Source: Bacillota bacterium (lineage in GTDB: Bacteria > Bacillota > Clostridia > Saccharofermentanales > Saccharofermentanaceae). Taken from it: 64,000 nt of DNA. Below the pieces are notes generated by a model that saw only the letters and a program-made list of their open reading frames with translations, was not told the origin of the DNA and did not search any database. Within the stretch, counting starts at the first letter, position 1. Each line of letters begins with the position of its first letter. Where the stretch lies: NCBI GenBank assembly GCA_023397475.1, contig JAEWUD010000037.1, forward strand, positions 1-64,000, written 5' to 3'. Shown here piece after piece: positions 17,749 through 27,622 of the stretch. A program made the position numbers and the translations under genes.

Positions 17749-20700
17749 CTATAGAACTAATCCCAGCATAGCCTGAACGGTGTCATTAGGCATTCCATAA
17801 TTAACGTACATGAAAGTATACAATGGTTGTAAAAAGGCATCTCCAACACCGCTTAAGAATTGGCTCAAATATTGGTCACCGACATTTTTTGCCGAAAGCT
17901 TAAACAGTATCCCGACCGATGCCGATATCATAAATAACATTAGAAGAGCTAAGGGTTTTGTTTTATCAGCAGCTTTAAACAATGTTGCTTTTGTTCCTAG
18001 TTCAAAAACTTTGGAAACACGTAAGCCTAAATATCCTCCCGCCGCACCTATAACCATTGAACCGAAAAACCCCCATATGTCATGATTCTCCATTTCCGGA
18101 TCGAAAATAATAGCCTCTAGCATATACATATAAGAATTTACTGTTGCTCCCTCAAGCATCGTCCGGATCGTAGTGCTTGCCATTAGATCCGACAAGAAAG
18201 CAAAATGTCCGGAAGGATCGCTGTATATTATAGGGTTAGCATTGGCAAAGATATATTTGTTTAGCGATATCGGCTGATTCCAATAACCGGCGAACGAATC
18301 CATACTCGCGAATGTTCCGGTAGATGGATTCATATAGCGAGCTCTCAGATAATAGAGGCCGGTTGCATCCTCCTGCTCACCTTGAAATTTGTAATCGTTA
18401 CCAGAATATCCCGTGTGTGATATCTCTTGCCCAAAGGCTTTAAAGATATACTTGTCCGTTATAGCTCCGTTCTCATCCGTCAGGGCTCGCACGGAAAGGA
18501 TTCCATCCAACAGATAAAAATACATCCCATCATTTTCGTTTCTTGAAATCAAATAATTCCCTCGTACAAAGAACGTTTCGTTCCCTTCAGAAGACGAGAC
18601 AAGAATCTGCGAGATGCCCGATGAATAGTCGAGCGTGTAATATGTTGTTATTCCGTCAGTAGTCTTTGTTGTTCTGTCTCCAAGATAATTGTAAGTGTAT
18701 TTTTCTTTTAATACATTCATCATATAATATGTGTTTGATTCTATCATTTGGTTGCGAGAGTTATATTTATAATTCGAGATCTGTGCTCCTTGATTCGCCA
18801 CAGAAACTAAATTCCCGGCATCATCGTAGAGATAAATTATGTCATCCGACTCAATAAGTTGATTCAGACTGTTATAAGTATAGTTGGTAATCTCACCATC
18901 CTTGTTCATGGATGTTCTGTTGGAGTTTAAGTCATATGTGTAGCTTGTTGTGCTCACATCCCCACCCTCTTCAATAGATTCAGACGTAAGCCTCCCAAGT
19001 TTGTCATATGTATAGGACACAGTTCTGCTTCCTTCATTAACTGATAACTTTTCTCCGTTTGCACCCAAAGAGTACTCATATGAGAGGATAACATCATCAT
19101 TTGAATTTATGCTGACCTGCTTAACTAGAAGATCCACAGAATTGTATTCATACGTCGTTGTAACTCCGTTTGGATACGATGTTTCAATCAAATTTCCGAC
19201 CTTGTCATAAGAATATGTTGTTGCATTTCCGTTATTATATTTTACACTGACAATTCTTCCTGCCTTATCATATCCGTATTCTACAGTTCCTTCCTTCGTA
19301 GCAAGAGTAATCAGGTTTCCTAGTTCATCATATGAATAGTATATTGTATTACCTCTCGCATCTTTCTTCGATGCAAGATAACCCTCACTTGTGTACACAT
19401 ATGAAATCGTTCCGTCCAGGTCCTGTACGCTTTTCAAACTCCCGATTGAATTGTATTCGTATGTAATTACACCTTCTTCATATACAATTTGCTGCACTCT
19501 CCCATGTGAATCGTACATATATAGGGTCAAATTACCGCCGAAGTCTGTTTGACTTATAATCTGACCTAAAGCGTTATACTCAACTGTAGCGGTCTTTCCC
19601 GCTGCATTTGTAGTACAAATAAGTCTTCCGTAGTTATCGTAAGAATATGTTGTAGAGTAGCCCAAAGGACAAACAGATTCTGTTATGTTACCAAAAGAAT
19701 CGTAAGTATAACTCCATGTGCTTCCGGTTGCATCTGTAACAGATACCAGTCTATCCATTGAGTCATAAGAATACTTTGTTTCATTTCCTTCGGCATCCGT
19801 TTCGAAAAGCATTCTTCCTCTGACATCGTAACCCCATGTGTATGTGATTCCGTTAGGATATTTTACAGCTATCTGATTCCCCGCTTTGTCGTATTCGAAT
19901 ATATACGTATAATTATTTGCGTTTGTTATGCTTGCAATCTGACCCCTATTTGTATACGTATATCTTGTTTCGTTTCCGAATACATCTATTATAGCTGTAT
20001 TTTGTCCTTTTGCATCATACTCATAATTTGTTGTTCCGCAAATACTATCCTGAGTTGAAATTAGTCGATTGCAGTCATCATAGTAATATGCAATCTCGTT
20101 TCCTGAAGAGTACGTTGCTTTCAAGAGGTTGCCTGCAGCATCGTAAGAAAACAGAGTTGTTCTTCCCATGCGATCTGTGGCAGAGATATTCTGACCTTCT
20201 AGGTCGTATATAAAAATCTCTGTTGTTCCATCTGAATATTGAATATTTGTACAATGTCCGAACACATCATATGAATACTCGGTTCTATTACCAAGACTAT
20301 CGGTTTTTGAAATCCTATTTCCTACGTTGTCATAAATATAGCCTTCTGTGGTTCCGTCCGAGTATGTGATTTGCGTTATTCTATCAAAAGAATCATATGA
20401 ATATCTATCGCTTAAAGTCTGTCCATTGTAGGTTGTTGCCCTCGAAATCGGCCTTCCTATCGAATCATAGGTATATGTTGTAACAGATCCTTCTGCATTC
20501 GTTAGAGAAATTAATTGATTCTTTTCATTATACGACGCATTGTATAGTGTTCCGAAATTATCTGACAAACTAGTTAGGCAACCTGAAGAATCATATTCAT
20601 ATTCCTGAGTATTACCACCGGCACCACTAGCACTAACTACATTTCCATGTTCATTATATTCGAGAACAAGTTCTATATCACCACATGCAGACATGGTAAG

Positions 20701-23700
20701 TAGCTTACCCTCGGCAGTGTACGTATTCTCATATGTTCTCCCCTGCTCATCAGTTATGCTGAGAAGATCATTTGATGCAGAATAGTTGTAGGTTAAGAGT
20801 CTCCCCATTGCATTTGTTTCTGTCTTGAGATTGTGATTCTCATCGTATGTTTTTCTTGTTGTATGACCAAGTGGATCTGTTTCGGTAAGAATTGAACCAA
20901 AATCATCATATGTATAAATTGTGCTATACCCTAGTCTGTTCGTGACAACTTCAGTTTTCGCCTCAAGACAGTGAACAAACTCCGTGCGGTTGCCGGCTGC
21001 GTCAATGACGGCGATCAGACGACCGGTATCGTCGTATTCATTTCGAGAGACAGTAATTCCGCGGGGATCCGTGATGGTCAGAAGATAATGCGACGCGTCG
21101 TAGGTGAAGCTTACGGTCTCTCCGCTGATATCCGTGACCTGTTTAAGATCTCCGTTCTCGTTGTACTGATAGGTGACCTTTCTGCCGGAAGGATCGGTAA
21201 TACTGGTGACCCGGCCTTGTGCGTCGCGGGAGATCTGCACCGTTTCCCCGTTCGAATGATAGATTCCGTCCGCGTCGAAGGTAAGTTGCGTTCCGTTTGT
21301 ATAGTCGATACGCAAGATGCCGTTCTGATCGTGCAGGTGATAGACTGTTCCGTCTGCCTTGGTCAGCGTATACTCGCTCGGGTTATAGACCTGGAGATCC
21401 GCTGTGTACAGCATTCCGGCGTTATAGATCAGACCCGTCGTCTCTCCCACGGCTTCGAGCTTCGATGTCGTTCCGGACTGCGCCTGATAGGTCGCGGCAA
21501 TTCCAAACGAAATCGGAGCAAAGGGCTGGCGGTTGGGCGTCAGGACGAGGTCGAACTTCTCCAGTTGACCGTTCCCCCAATCGACGATGATCTCGTGAGG
21601 CTTGCTCTCTCCGATCTGGTAATAAAGACCTAGTCCGCTACCGGAGCTCTCCTGTGTCCAATTCGTCCCCGGAATAACCGCCTCGGAAAGCTTCACGCCG
21701 GAGATCGAGAGGTTCCAGCCGTAGCCGAAGTCTCCCGATGTCGCCCGGTTGCGACTGTCATAGCCTCTTGCGATCGTCACGGGAGACCCGTCGATCGGTA
21801 CGGTCATATCGACAAACGCGATCGAGAAATTACCGATCTTCATCTGGCCTTCGACCAGGACCACTACATCAGAAATCTGGGCTTGTCCGGCGTCGTCATA
21901 ACCGCTGACCCGGATCGTGTACCACCCGTTGTTGAGCATCGTCGGATCGAAGGTTCCCAGTGTTCCGTTCTCGACCGGTTCCGTTCCTCTGGCAATCTCG
22001 GTGAACGAGGTAGCGTCGATCGGAGCATAGGACAGGGTGTAATAGCTAAGGTTCGTCTCCGAGATCGAGCCTACGATATCTGTTGGCTTCGTGATGACCT
22101 GTCCGTCGGTAAGTCCCGAGAAAGAGACCTCCGGCAATTCGACAGGTGCTTCCGTGACTTGGACGGTAAGTGTAACGGTTGTCGCGTTCTCGTCCGGATC
22201 TGTTGCCGTCACCTTAATCGTGTGAAGGCCGACAGTTTCCGCCGTGTAGGTATAGATACCGGCGGATTCGAGGACCGTGCCGCCTGTGGACTCTACGCTG
22301 ACGGTGACAGAACCGCTGTCATCGCTGGCGGAGATCAGGAGAAGCGACGACTCTCCGATTGCGAGGACATCCTTTTCGAGAGATGCCTCAAGAACCGGGG
22401 GAATGGCCTGCGGGTCAATGACAAGGATCTCTTTTGCGACCTGCGTCACATTCCCGGACGTATCTGTGGCGACCGCGGTGAGGGTCACGTGCCCGGCGTC
22501 TGCCAGGATTTGTGAATACGTAAGATCGGGGGCAAGACGCACCTTCGTATCGTCAATCGACAGAGTGACGTCTTTGATCGCGACATTGTCAGATGCGGTG
22601 ATCGACGCGGTCAGCGTCTCCCCGAGGTTATAGGTATCCTTGTCCGTTGTCAGAGTAAGGTTCGGTTTCACCGCGTCCTGATCGATCACCGTAAGGATTG
22701 TTGTCGAGGACACAGATGAATTGCCGTCGCTTGTCGTGAGCGTGAGCTCATAGTCGCCGGCCGCGCTTACTGTGATGCTCGGATTATTGATAAAAGCGTT
22801 GGAGAAGCTGACGCGGCTGTCAGTGCAGGTCCAGGTAAAGTCGAGTTTGCGGCCGGAAACAAAGGCATCGTCTGTCGCGAATGCACAAAGCTTGTACGGA
22901 ACGTTCTTACTGGCAAGAGCCGTCTGAGGCAGGGCGACCACCGGGATCAGATTCTCGGGCTTTTGCAGATTGTACGGCTTGGACGCGATAGTGATCTCGT
23001 CGAGCTTCGGGCTGTACCCGTCCTTCGATCTTGTCAGACGGACTTCGAGACGGACGTATCTTCCGGCGGGAAGCGTGAAATCGTCGCCGTTATTCACGAC
23101 AACCTGCTCGCTGAAGGTCACATTGTCCGTGCTGGTCGAGACGAGAACCTCGATGAAGCCGTCGTTATAGACTTCGCTCTTCCAGCTGATCTTGCCCCAC
23201 TCCGTGCCGTCTTCCTCACTGTCATACACGGCGGACCACGTTGCGGAAGTCGGAGCACCGGTCAATGTGCTTCCGGTCATATCGCTGTAGTTATAAAGGA
23301 TGCCGTCAATCTTGGGGCTTGTATATATTACCTCTCCGAGAGGTGTCACGCCGTCACTGCTGATTGGACCCTTGTTTGGGTCGATCTTCTGGATATATCC
23401 GGAGTGGCAAACCACCCAGATATAGCCTTCGGAATCGACGGCGATGCCCGTTGGTCCGGCTTGTACTGTGATGGTACCCAGATAAGTACCGTCACTCTTC
23501 AGACGGCCGATGGTCGATCGATATAGGGAGTGCGCGATCCAGATATTATCGTTCTGGTCCGCGGCGCAACCCTGCGCATAGTAATTGCCCTGATTGTAGG
23601 TTCCGATCAGTGTTCCATCCGGGCTGTACTTGCGAATTTTGCTGCCGTTCGCATGCGAGGTATTCCAGACATTGCCTTCACTGTCGATGGTAAGTCCATA

Positions 23701-25746
23701 GCTGGGCGCGGAATACCCGGTCCAGTTCCCTCCGTTGGGTCCCGTAAGCGGCTTGGAGGTATCCCATCGCATCAGGGGATTGGCGGACCAGATAACTCCA
23801 TTCTCGTCGATCAGACCACCGTATCCGCCGAAACCGACGCCGCCCTCCGTGCGAAGAATTGCACCGGTCTCACCATCCAGAAGGACAAACTTACGATTCG
23901 CTGTTCCGCTGACCCATACGTTATTGTCCGCGTCGACCGAGATATGACGAGTTCCGCCGGTCGGCACCTTGATATACAGAAGAATGCACTCATCTTCTGC
24001 AGTGGATACTCCGCCAAGACTGTCGGCTTTTCCCGTATTGCTCCATGCGAGAACATCACCCATTCCGATCGATGTGTCGCATTTTCCGTTTCCGTTCTTG
24101 TCGATCCAGCCGCCGTTCTCGTATAAACCGATCTTGACCACGCTACTGCCGTCGCGGTTCGCGACCCATACGTTGCCGTCATGGTCAACCGTCGTACGTG
24201 AAGGATTGGCTCCCATGCCTGCCGGCGCCGAGCGGAATTCGCCCATGATCTCGCAGGTCTGGGTATTGATCTTCAATACCGTACCTTTCGAGGAATTCGC
24301 TACCCACATGAAGTTCAGGACACTCGTCGTACCGTCGATTTTGAGAGCGTCATTTTCCGGGACAGCATTAAGAAAAACACCCTCCTGGAAATCTTCAGCG
24401 GTCGTATAGATCTTATATGAGGCATCGTTCAGAACATTGACAAGCATCGTGTCGCTTGTCGTCAGAAGACCGTCAAATGCTTGCAGCTGAAGCACGTAAA
24501 GCCCGGGAACAGGAAACGTTACCGTCGAATTCGCCGTATGAGGATCCGCGAAAATCGCTTCGCCTGGGCCTGTCAGCATCTGCCATGTAAGTTCAGGCTC
24601 CGGAAGCAGAATAGCGTCATCCGAAACCGTTCCCGCCAGAGTATATGTCTCAGAAACATAGATCTCGGCGTCAGCTCCCGCATTCACGACCGGTGCGTCA
24701 TTGATCGGGAGAAAATCATCCGGCGCTCCGACGATGGTAACCGAATTACAATTCAGTTCAATCCGGTCCGCGATGATTCGCCCGTTCAAGGTTAAGGTAC
24801 TGCTCGTGATCTTAACCGTTCCGTTCGGAGCATAAAGAATTCCGTTCATGACAAAATCTGATCCGTTTATAGTAATATCGCCGTTCTGGGAATAGACGAT
24901 AAACTTATCCGCGGAGGTAACTGCCGAAGTATCGATTCCAAGCTTGATGTCCTGATCGGCAATCACATAGCACTGGCCGGAGAGCTTGGAACTATTGAAC
25001 ATGAAAGAACCGGTCGTCTGCAGTGCGACATTGGAGAAAGCGTCTTTCTTCTTGAACGTCTTGTCCTGGGTGTATTGCGTACCGTTGGCCGCGCGAGCAA
25101 GGATATTGGCACCGAGATCCGGCATCGCTATCGGAGCGATATTCGGATTCATCGAATCAATGACGACACTCGACCCGTTACAGTCCGTTGTCAGAACGGT
25201 GTCCGAACTTCCATGAACATTGAGCTTGGAGCCGGCAAAGCGGAAGGAATTGCCCGAGTAAATATCCCCGGTTATATCTCCGGATGCACAATGCATCTGA
25301 CAATTGGAAGTCATGCTTGCGGAGAATAACGTATATGCGAGGCCTGTCTTATCCAGAACCAGAGGCGGAACGGCCGTCGGAATGCCAGTCGGATTTCCCG
25401 TTGGTGAGGTTGCCTCCGGTGAAGTATCAGGGGCTGAAGTCGGCGTACCCGTTGGATTCGACGATGGCTCTGCCGTTGGGGTCGACGTTGGCGCGGCCGG
25501 AGCTCCGCTTGTCTCGGACGGAACACCCGTCGCAGGTGGAGTTTGCGTTGTCCCGGAAGGTTCCTGACCAGCCGAACTCGTCTCGCTCGTCTGTGTCGTC
25601 GTCGCAGTCGTCTCCTCGCCTGTCGCGTAGGAAGAAGAGATTCGCGGACCGGCCGGCGCGGCCGAGACAGAGAAGGAAATTCCGTTAATTGTTGTAACCA
25701 TAATCGAGACAGACAGAAACAGAGACAAAAGTTTCATCGTACGCAT
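17749..25746 (-). CDS. Full-length secreted RHS/YD-repeat polymorphic toxin (WapA-like)
   Basis: About 2665 residues. ATG 25746 is preferred (AAGGTGGG upstream); GTG 25752 and ATG 25737 are alternatives. Approximate layout: Sec signal peptide 1-33; Ser/Thr/Pro-rich spacer 40-130; beta-repeat domain 140-345; PKD-like domain 350-445; beta-propeller with repeated NVWVAN-type blades 450-805; discoidin-like segment 806-935; PKD/Ig-like domains 935-1300; RHS shell beginning DMTVPIDGSPVTIARGYDS; many YD repeats to the core ending SDPSGH (18205-18222); then a hydrophobic tip of about 150 residues with no enzyme-like domain. It resembles secreted WapA toxins of Gram-positives. From about 20965 to the 3' end the DNA is AT-rich, whereas the 5' part is GC-rich, so the gene is a chimera. 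No sortase or SLH anchor is visible. Confidence 0.88.
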   Translation of the reverse strand: MRTMKLLSLFLSVSIMVTTINGISFSVSAAPAGPRISSSYATGEETTATTTQTSETSSAGQEPSGTTQTPPATGVPSETSGAPAAPTSTPTAEPSSNPTGTPTSAPDTSPEATSPTGNPTGIPTAVPPLVLDKTGLAYTLFSASMTSNCQMHCASGDITGDIYSGNSFRFAGSKLNVHGSSDTVLTTDCNGSSVVIDSMNPNIAPIAMPDLGANILARAANGTQYTQDKTFKKKDAFSNVALQTTGSFMFNSSKLSGQCYVIADQDIKLGIDTSAVTSADKFIVYSQNGDITINGSDFVMNGILYAPNGTVKITSSTLTLNGRIIADRIELNCNSVTIVGAPDDFLPINDAPVVNAGADAEIYVSETYTLAGTVSDDAILLPEPELTWQMLTGPGEAIFADPHTANSTVTFPVPGLYVLQLQAFDGLLTTSDTMLVNVLNDASYKIYTTAEDFQEGVFLNAVPENDALKIDGTTSVLNFMWVANSSKGTVLKINTQTCEIMGEFRSAPAGMGANPSRTTVDHDGNVWVANRDGSSVVKIGLYENGGWIDKNGNGKCDTSIGMGDVLAWSNTGKADSLGGVSTAEDECILLYIKVPTGGTRHISVDADNNVWVSGTANRKFVLLDGETGAILRTEGGVGFGGYGGLIDENGVIWSANPLMRWDTSKPLTGPNGGNWTGYSAPSYGLTIDSEGNVWNTSHANGSKIRKYSPDGTLIGTYNQGNYYAQGCAADQNDNIWIAHSLYRSTIGRLKSDGTYLGTITVQAGPTGIAVDSEGYIWVVCHSGYIQKIDPNKGPISSDGVTPLGEVIYTSPKIDGILYNYSDMTGSTLTGAPTSATWSAVYDSEEDGTEWGKISWKSEVYNDGFIEVLVSTSTDNVTFSEQVVVNNGDDFTLPAGRYVRLEVRLTRSKDGYSPKLDEITIASKPYNLQKPENLIPVVALPQTALASKNVPYKLCAFATDDAFVSGRKLDFTWTCTDSRVSFSNAFINNPSITVSAAGDYELTLTTSDGNSSVSSTTILTVIDQDAVKPNLTLTTDKDTYNLGETLTASITASDNVAIKDVTLSIDDTKVRLAPDLTYSQILADAGHVTLTAVATDTSGNVTQVAKEILVIDPQAIPPVLEASLEKDVLAIGESSLLLISASDDSGSVTVSVESTGGTVLESAGIYTYTAETVGLHTIKVTATDPDENATTVTLTVQVTEAPVELPEVSFSGLTDGQVITKPTDIVGSISETNLSYYTLSYAPIDATSFTEIARGTEPVENGTLGTFDPTMLNNGWYTIRVSGYDDAGQAQISDVVVLVEGQMKIGNFSIAFVDMTVPIDGSPVTIARGYDSRNRATSGDFGYGWNLSISGVKLSEAVIPGTNWTQESSGSGLGLYYQIGESKPHEIIVDWGNGQLEKFDLVLTPNRQPFAPISFGIAATYQAQSGTTSKLEAVGETTGLIYNAGMLYTADLQVYNPSEYTLTKADGTVYHLHDQNGILRIDYTNGTQLTFDADGIYHSNGETVQISRDAQGRVTSITDPSGRKVTYQYNENGDLKQVTDISGETVSFTYDASHYLLTITDPRGITVSRNEYDDTGRLIAVIDAAGNRTEFVHCLEAKTEVVTNRLGYSTIYTYDDFGSILTETDPLGHTTRKTYDENHNLKTETNAMGRLLTYNYSASNDLLSITDEQGRTYENTYTAEGKLLTMSACGDIELVLEYNEHGNVVSASGAGGNTQEYEYDSSGCLTSLSDNFGTLYNASYNEKNQLISLTNAEGSVTTYTYDSIGRPISRATTYNGQTLSDRYSYDSFDRITQITYSDGTTEGYIYDNVGNRISKTDSLGNRTEYSYDVFGHCTNIQYSDGTTEIFIYDLEGQNISATDRMGRTTLFSYDAAGNLLKATYSSGNEIAYYYDDCNRLISTQDSICGTTNYEYDAKGQNTAIIDVFGNETRYTYTNRGQIASITNANNYTYIFEYDKAGNQIAVKYPNGITYTWGYDVRGRMLFETDAEGNETKYSYDSMDRLVSVTDATGSTWSYTYDSFGNITESVCPLGYSTTYSYDNYGRLICTTNAAGKTATVEYNALGQIISQTDFGGNLTLYMYDSHGRVQQIVYEEGVITYEYNSIGSLKSVQDLDGTISYVYTSEGYLASKKDARGNTIYYSYDELGNLITLATKEGTVEYGYDKAGRIVSVKYNNGNATTYSYDKVGNLIETSYPNGVTTTYEYNSVDLLVKQVSINSNDDVILSYEYSLGANGEKLSVNEGSRTVSYTYDKLGRLTSESIEEGGDVSTTSYTYDLNSNRTSMNKDGEITNYTYNSLNQLIESDDIIYLYDDAGNLVSVANQGAQISNYKYNSRNQMIESNTYYMMNVLKEKYTYNYLGDRTTKTTDGITTYYTLDYSSGISQILVSSSEGNETFFVRGNYLISRNENDGMYFYLLDGILSVRALTDENGAITDKYIFKAFGQEISHTGYSGNDYKFQGEQEDATGLYYLRARYMNPSTGTFASMDSFAGYWNQPISLNKYIFANANPIIYSDPSGHFAFLSDLMASTTIRTMLEGATVNSYMYMLEAIIFDPEMENHDIWGFFGSMVIGAAGGYLGLRVSKVFELGTKATLFKAADKTKPLALLMLFMISASVGILFKLSAKNVGDQYLSQFLSGVGDAFLQPLYTFMYVNYGMPNDTVQAMLGLVL

Positions 25747-25830
25747 CCCCACATACCCACCTTTTGTTTACATAATTTATTCTGTCGCTCGCACTGTTGC
25801 ATAAAAATTCGTTATTTCGTGATTCCCCAT

Positions 25831-25859
25831 ATTGTATGCACGGTATATCGGATTGTCAA
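25831..25859 (-). promoter_or_regulatory. Sigma-A-type promoter of the full-length RHS gene
   Basis: On the minus strand TTGACA (25854-25859) and TACAAT (25831-25836) are separated by exactly 17 bases. Initiation is expected near 25824, giving a leader of about 80 bases. It is the strongest promoter candidate of the toxin locus. Confidence 0.75.
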
Positions 25860-25963
25860 GATATAGAGAGAAAATTATGCGTTAAATAAAGAAGAGTTGG
25901 TGTTGGGGTCGGCGGGAGATATTTGTTATTGATTATTTTGTGTGTGATATGCATTTTTCGCAC

Positions 25964-26017
25964 GGAGCGCCGGCGAGGCCGGCGCGGATTACCGGTCGCG
26001 CCGCGGTGCGGCGCTCC
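25964..26017. repeat. GC-rich palindromic repeat, copy 1
   Basis: An imperfect palindrome opening with GGAGCGCCGGCG and closing with GCGGCGCTCC, with an internal GGCGCGGATT/GGTCGCGCC dyad. Sister copies are at 26361-26411 and 26727-26780. The structure is REP-like and could fold into a strong hairpin in either strand. Confidence 0.75.
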
Positions 26018-26048
26018 GATAAATAAGTTCCATCACCTCCCCGGCCCC

Positions 26049-26860
26049 CGAAGTAGTATAAAAATCAGCCTACCCTTCGATTTTAGTGGTTATCATTGAT
26101 AAAGAATGTCGTTTTTGCTCATTGAGGAAGTATAAAAATCAGCCTACCCTTCGATTTTAGTGGTTATCATTGACGAATAACGCCATTATTGCTCAATGAG
26201 GAAGTATAAAAATCAGCCTACCCTTCGATTTTGGTGGTTATCATTGATAAAGAATGTCGTTTTTTCTCATTGAGGAAGTATAATTTTGTGCCCCCAACAC
26301 GTTTTTGGTGGTTATCATTGACAAGCAATCACTTTCAAACTCCCCTAAGTGAAGGAAAGTACGCCGGCGCTGCCGGCGCGGATTAATGGTCGCGCCGCGA
26401 CGCGGCGCTCCTCCATAAGCAGTAGTATAAGAATCAGCTTGCCCTCCGATTTTGGTGGTTATCATTGATAAATAATCGCATTTTTGCTCATTGAGGAAGT
26501 ATAAAAATTAGCCTACCATACGATTTCGGTGGTTATCATTGATTAATAATCGCATTTTTTCTCATTGAGGAAGTATAAAAATTAGCCTACCATACGATTT
26601 CGGTGGTTATCATTGATTAATAATCGCATTTTTGCTCATTGAGGAAGTATAATTTTGTGCCCCCCACACTTTTTCGGTGGTTATCATTGACAAACAATCA
26701 CCTTCAATCTCCCATACGAGAATGAAGGAGCGCCGGCGGGGCCGGCGCGGATTAATGGTCGCGCCGCGACGCGGCGCTCCGCCATAAGCAGTAGTATAAG
26801 AATCAACCTATCCTACGATTTAACGATAATCATTGATAAACAACGCGCGCTGTCTCCCCA
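26049..26860. repeat. Array of about 74-bp tandem repeats interspersed with GC-rich palindromes
   Basis: There are nine recognisable units. The standard unit begins AGTATAAAAATCAGCCTACC, contains GGTGGTTATCATTGAT near the middle and ends with CTCATTGAGG. Units 4 and 8 are a variant (AGTATAATTTTGTGCCCCC) and are each followed by a GC-rich palindrome (26361-26411, 26727-26780). Order is therefore three standard units, a variant, a palindrome, three standard units, a variant, a palindrome, and a decayed unit: a higher-order duplication of about 370 bp. The interval 25860-26890 contains no convincing gene. Confidence 0.8.
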
Positions 26861-26892
26861 AAACACCCATATCCTTTGCTCATTTGAACATG

Positions 26893-26935
26893 AAATAGGG
26901 CTATAGCAGAACTTTTGTTTTGCTATAGCCCTATA
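26893..26935 (-). terminator. Terminator downstream of trmB
   Basis: On the minus strand TAGGGCTATAGCA and TGCTATAGCCCTA form a 13-bp perfect stem around an A-rich loop, followed by a weak T-run. It lies about 30 bases after the trmB stop. Confidence 0.7.
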
Positions 26936-26963
26936 CCTCTTGCCCCTAATCCACACCTCTCAC

Positions 26964-27614
26964 TTAACTCGGCACAGCCTCCAAGCGCATGATCTTCTTG
27001 CCCATCTCGGCAAAGCGAGACTCGAATTCCGTGCGGATATTCTCCTCGTTCCATTCGCTTGCGTGTAGGTCGTAGGTGACGGCGTCGACCGCAAAACGGA
27101 CGGCCGCGAATTCTTCTAACGAGAATTCGAACAGGCGCTCGTCGTCGGTCTTGAAATGAATTGACCCGTCGGGCTTCAGGAGGCGGCGGTACATTTCGAG
27201 GAAGCCGCGATAGGTCAGGCGGCGCTTCGGCTTATTTTTTTTCGACCACGGGTCGCAGAAGTTCAGGTAGATCCGGTCGAGCTCGTGCTCTTCGAAGTAG
27301 TTCGTGATCAGCGTCGCGTCGGCCCGGAGGAACTTGAGGTTCGGGACGCCCTGCTCCGCCGCTTTTTCGATCGCGGACAGGATGACGGATTCGTCCTTTT
27401 CGACGGCGATGTAGCAGATCTCGGGGTGCTGCTTGGCGGTCTCGATCGCGAAGGTGCCGCGACCGCAGCCGATCTCGAGGTAGAGCTTGGTCTCCGGCGA
27501 GAAGCCGCACATTTCGCGCCAATGACCGCGATTACGGACGGCTACGGGAAACCAGTAGGAAGCGCACGCACGCATACGCTCCGGGATGTTCTTCTTCTTA
27601 CGCATTCTTGCCAT
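26964..27614 (-). CDS. trmB: tRNA (guanine-N7-)-methyltransferase TrmB
   Basis: A 216-residue protein that methylates G46 of tRNA using S-adenosylmethionine. The Rossmann SAM-binding motif LEIGCGRG is at about 46-53, and the substrate/catalytic segment NFCDPWSKKNKPKRRL (family form: SDPWPKKRHxKRRL) is near 120-136. Length is normal for the family. I chose ATG 27614 (MARMRKKKN) because TrmB proteins begin with an MRxRK-type segment. The purine-rich GAAGGAAGG lies about 15 bases upstream, farther than usual. It begins 8 bases after the stop of the ATC-hydrolase-like gene, so the two are probably one transcript ending at the hairpin after 26964. Confidence 0.93.
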   Translation of the reverse strand: MARMRKKKNIPERMRACASYWFPVAVRNRGHWREMCGFSPETKLYLEIGCGRGTFAIETAKQHPEICYIAVEKDESVILSAIEKAAEQGVPNLKFLRADATLITNYFEEHELDRIYLNFCDPWSKKNKPKRRLTYRGFLEMYRRLLKPDGSIHFKTDDERLFEFSLEEFAAVRFAVDAVTYDLHASEWNEENIRTEFESRFAEMGKKIMRLEAVPS

Positions 27615-27622
27615 GGATGTCT

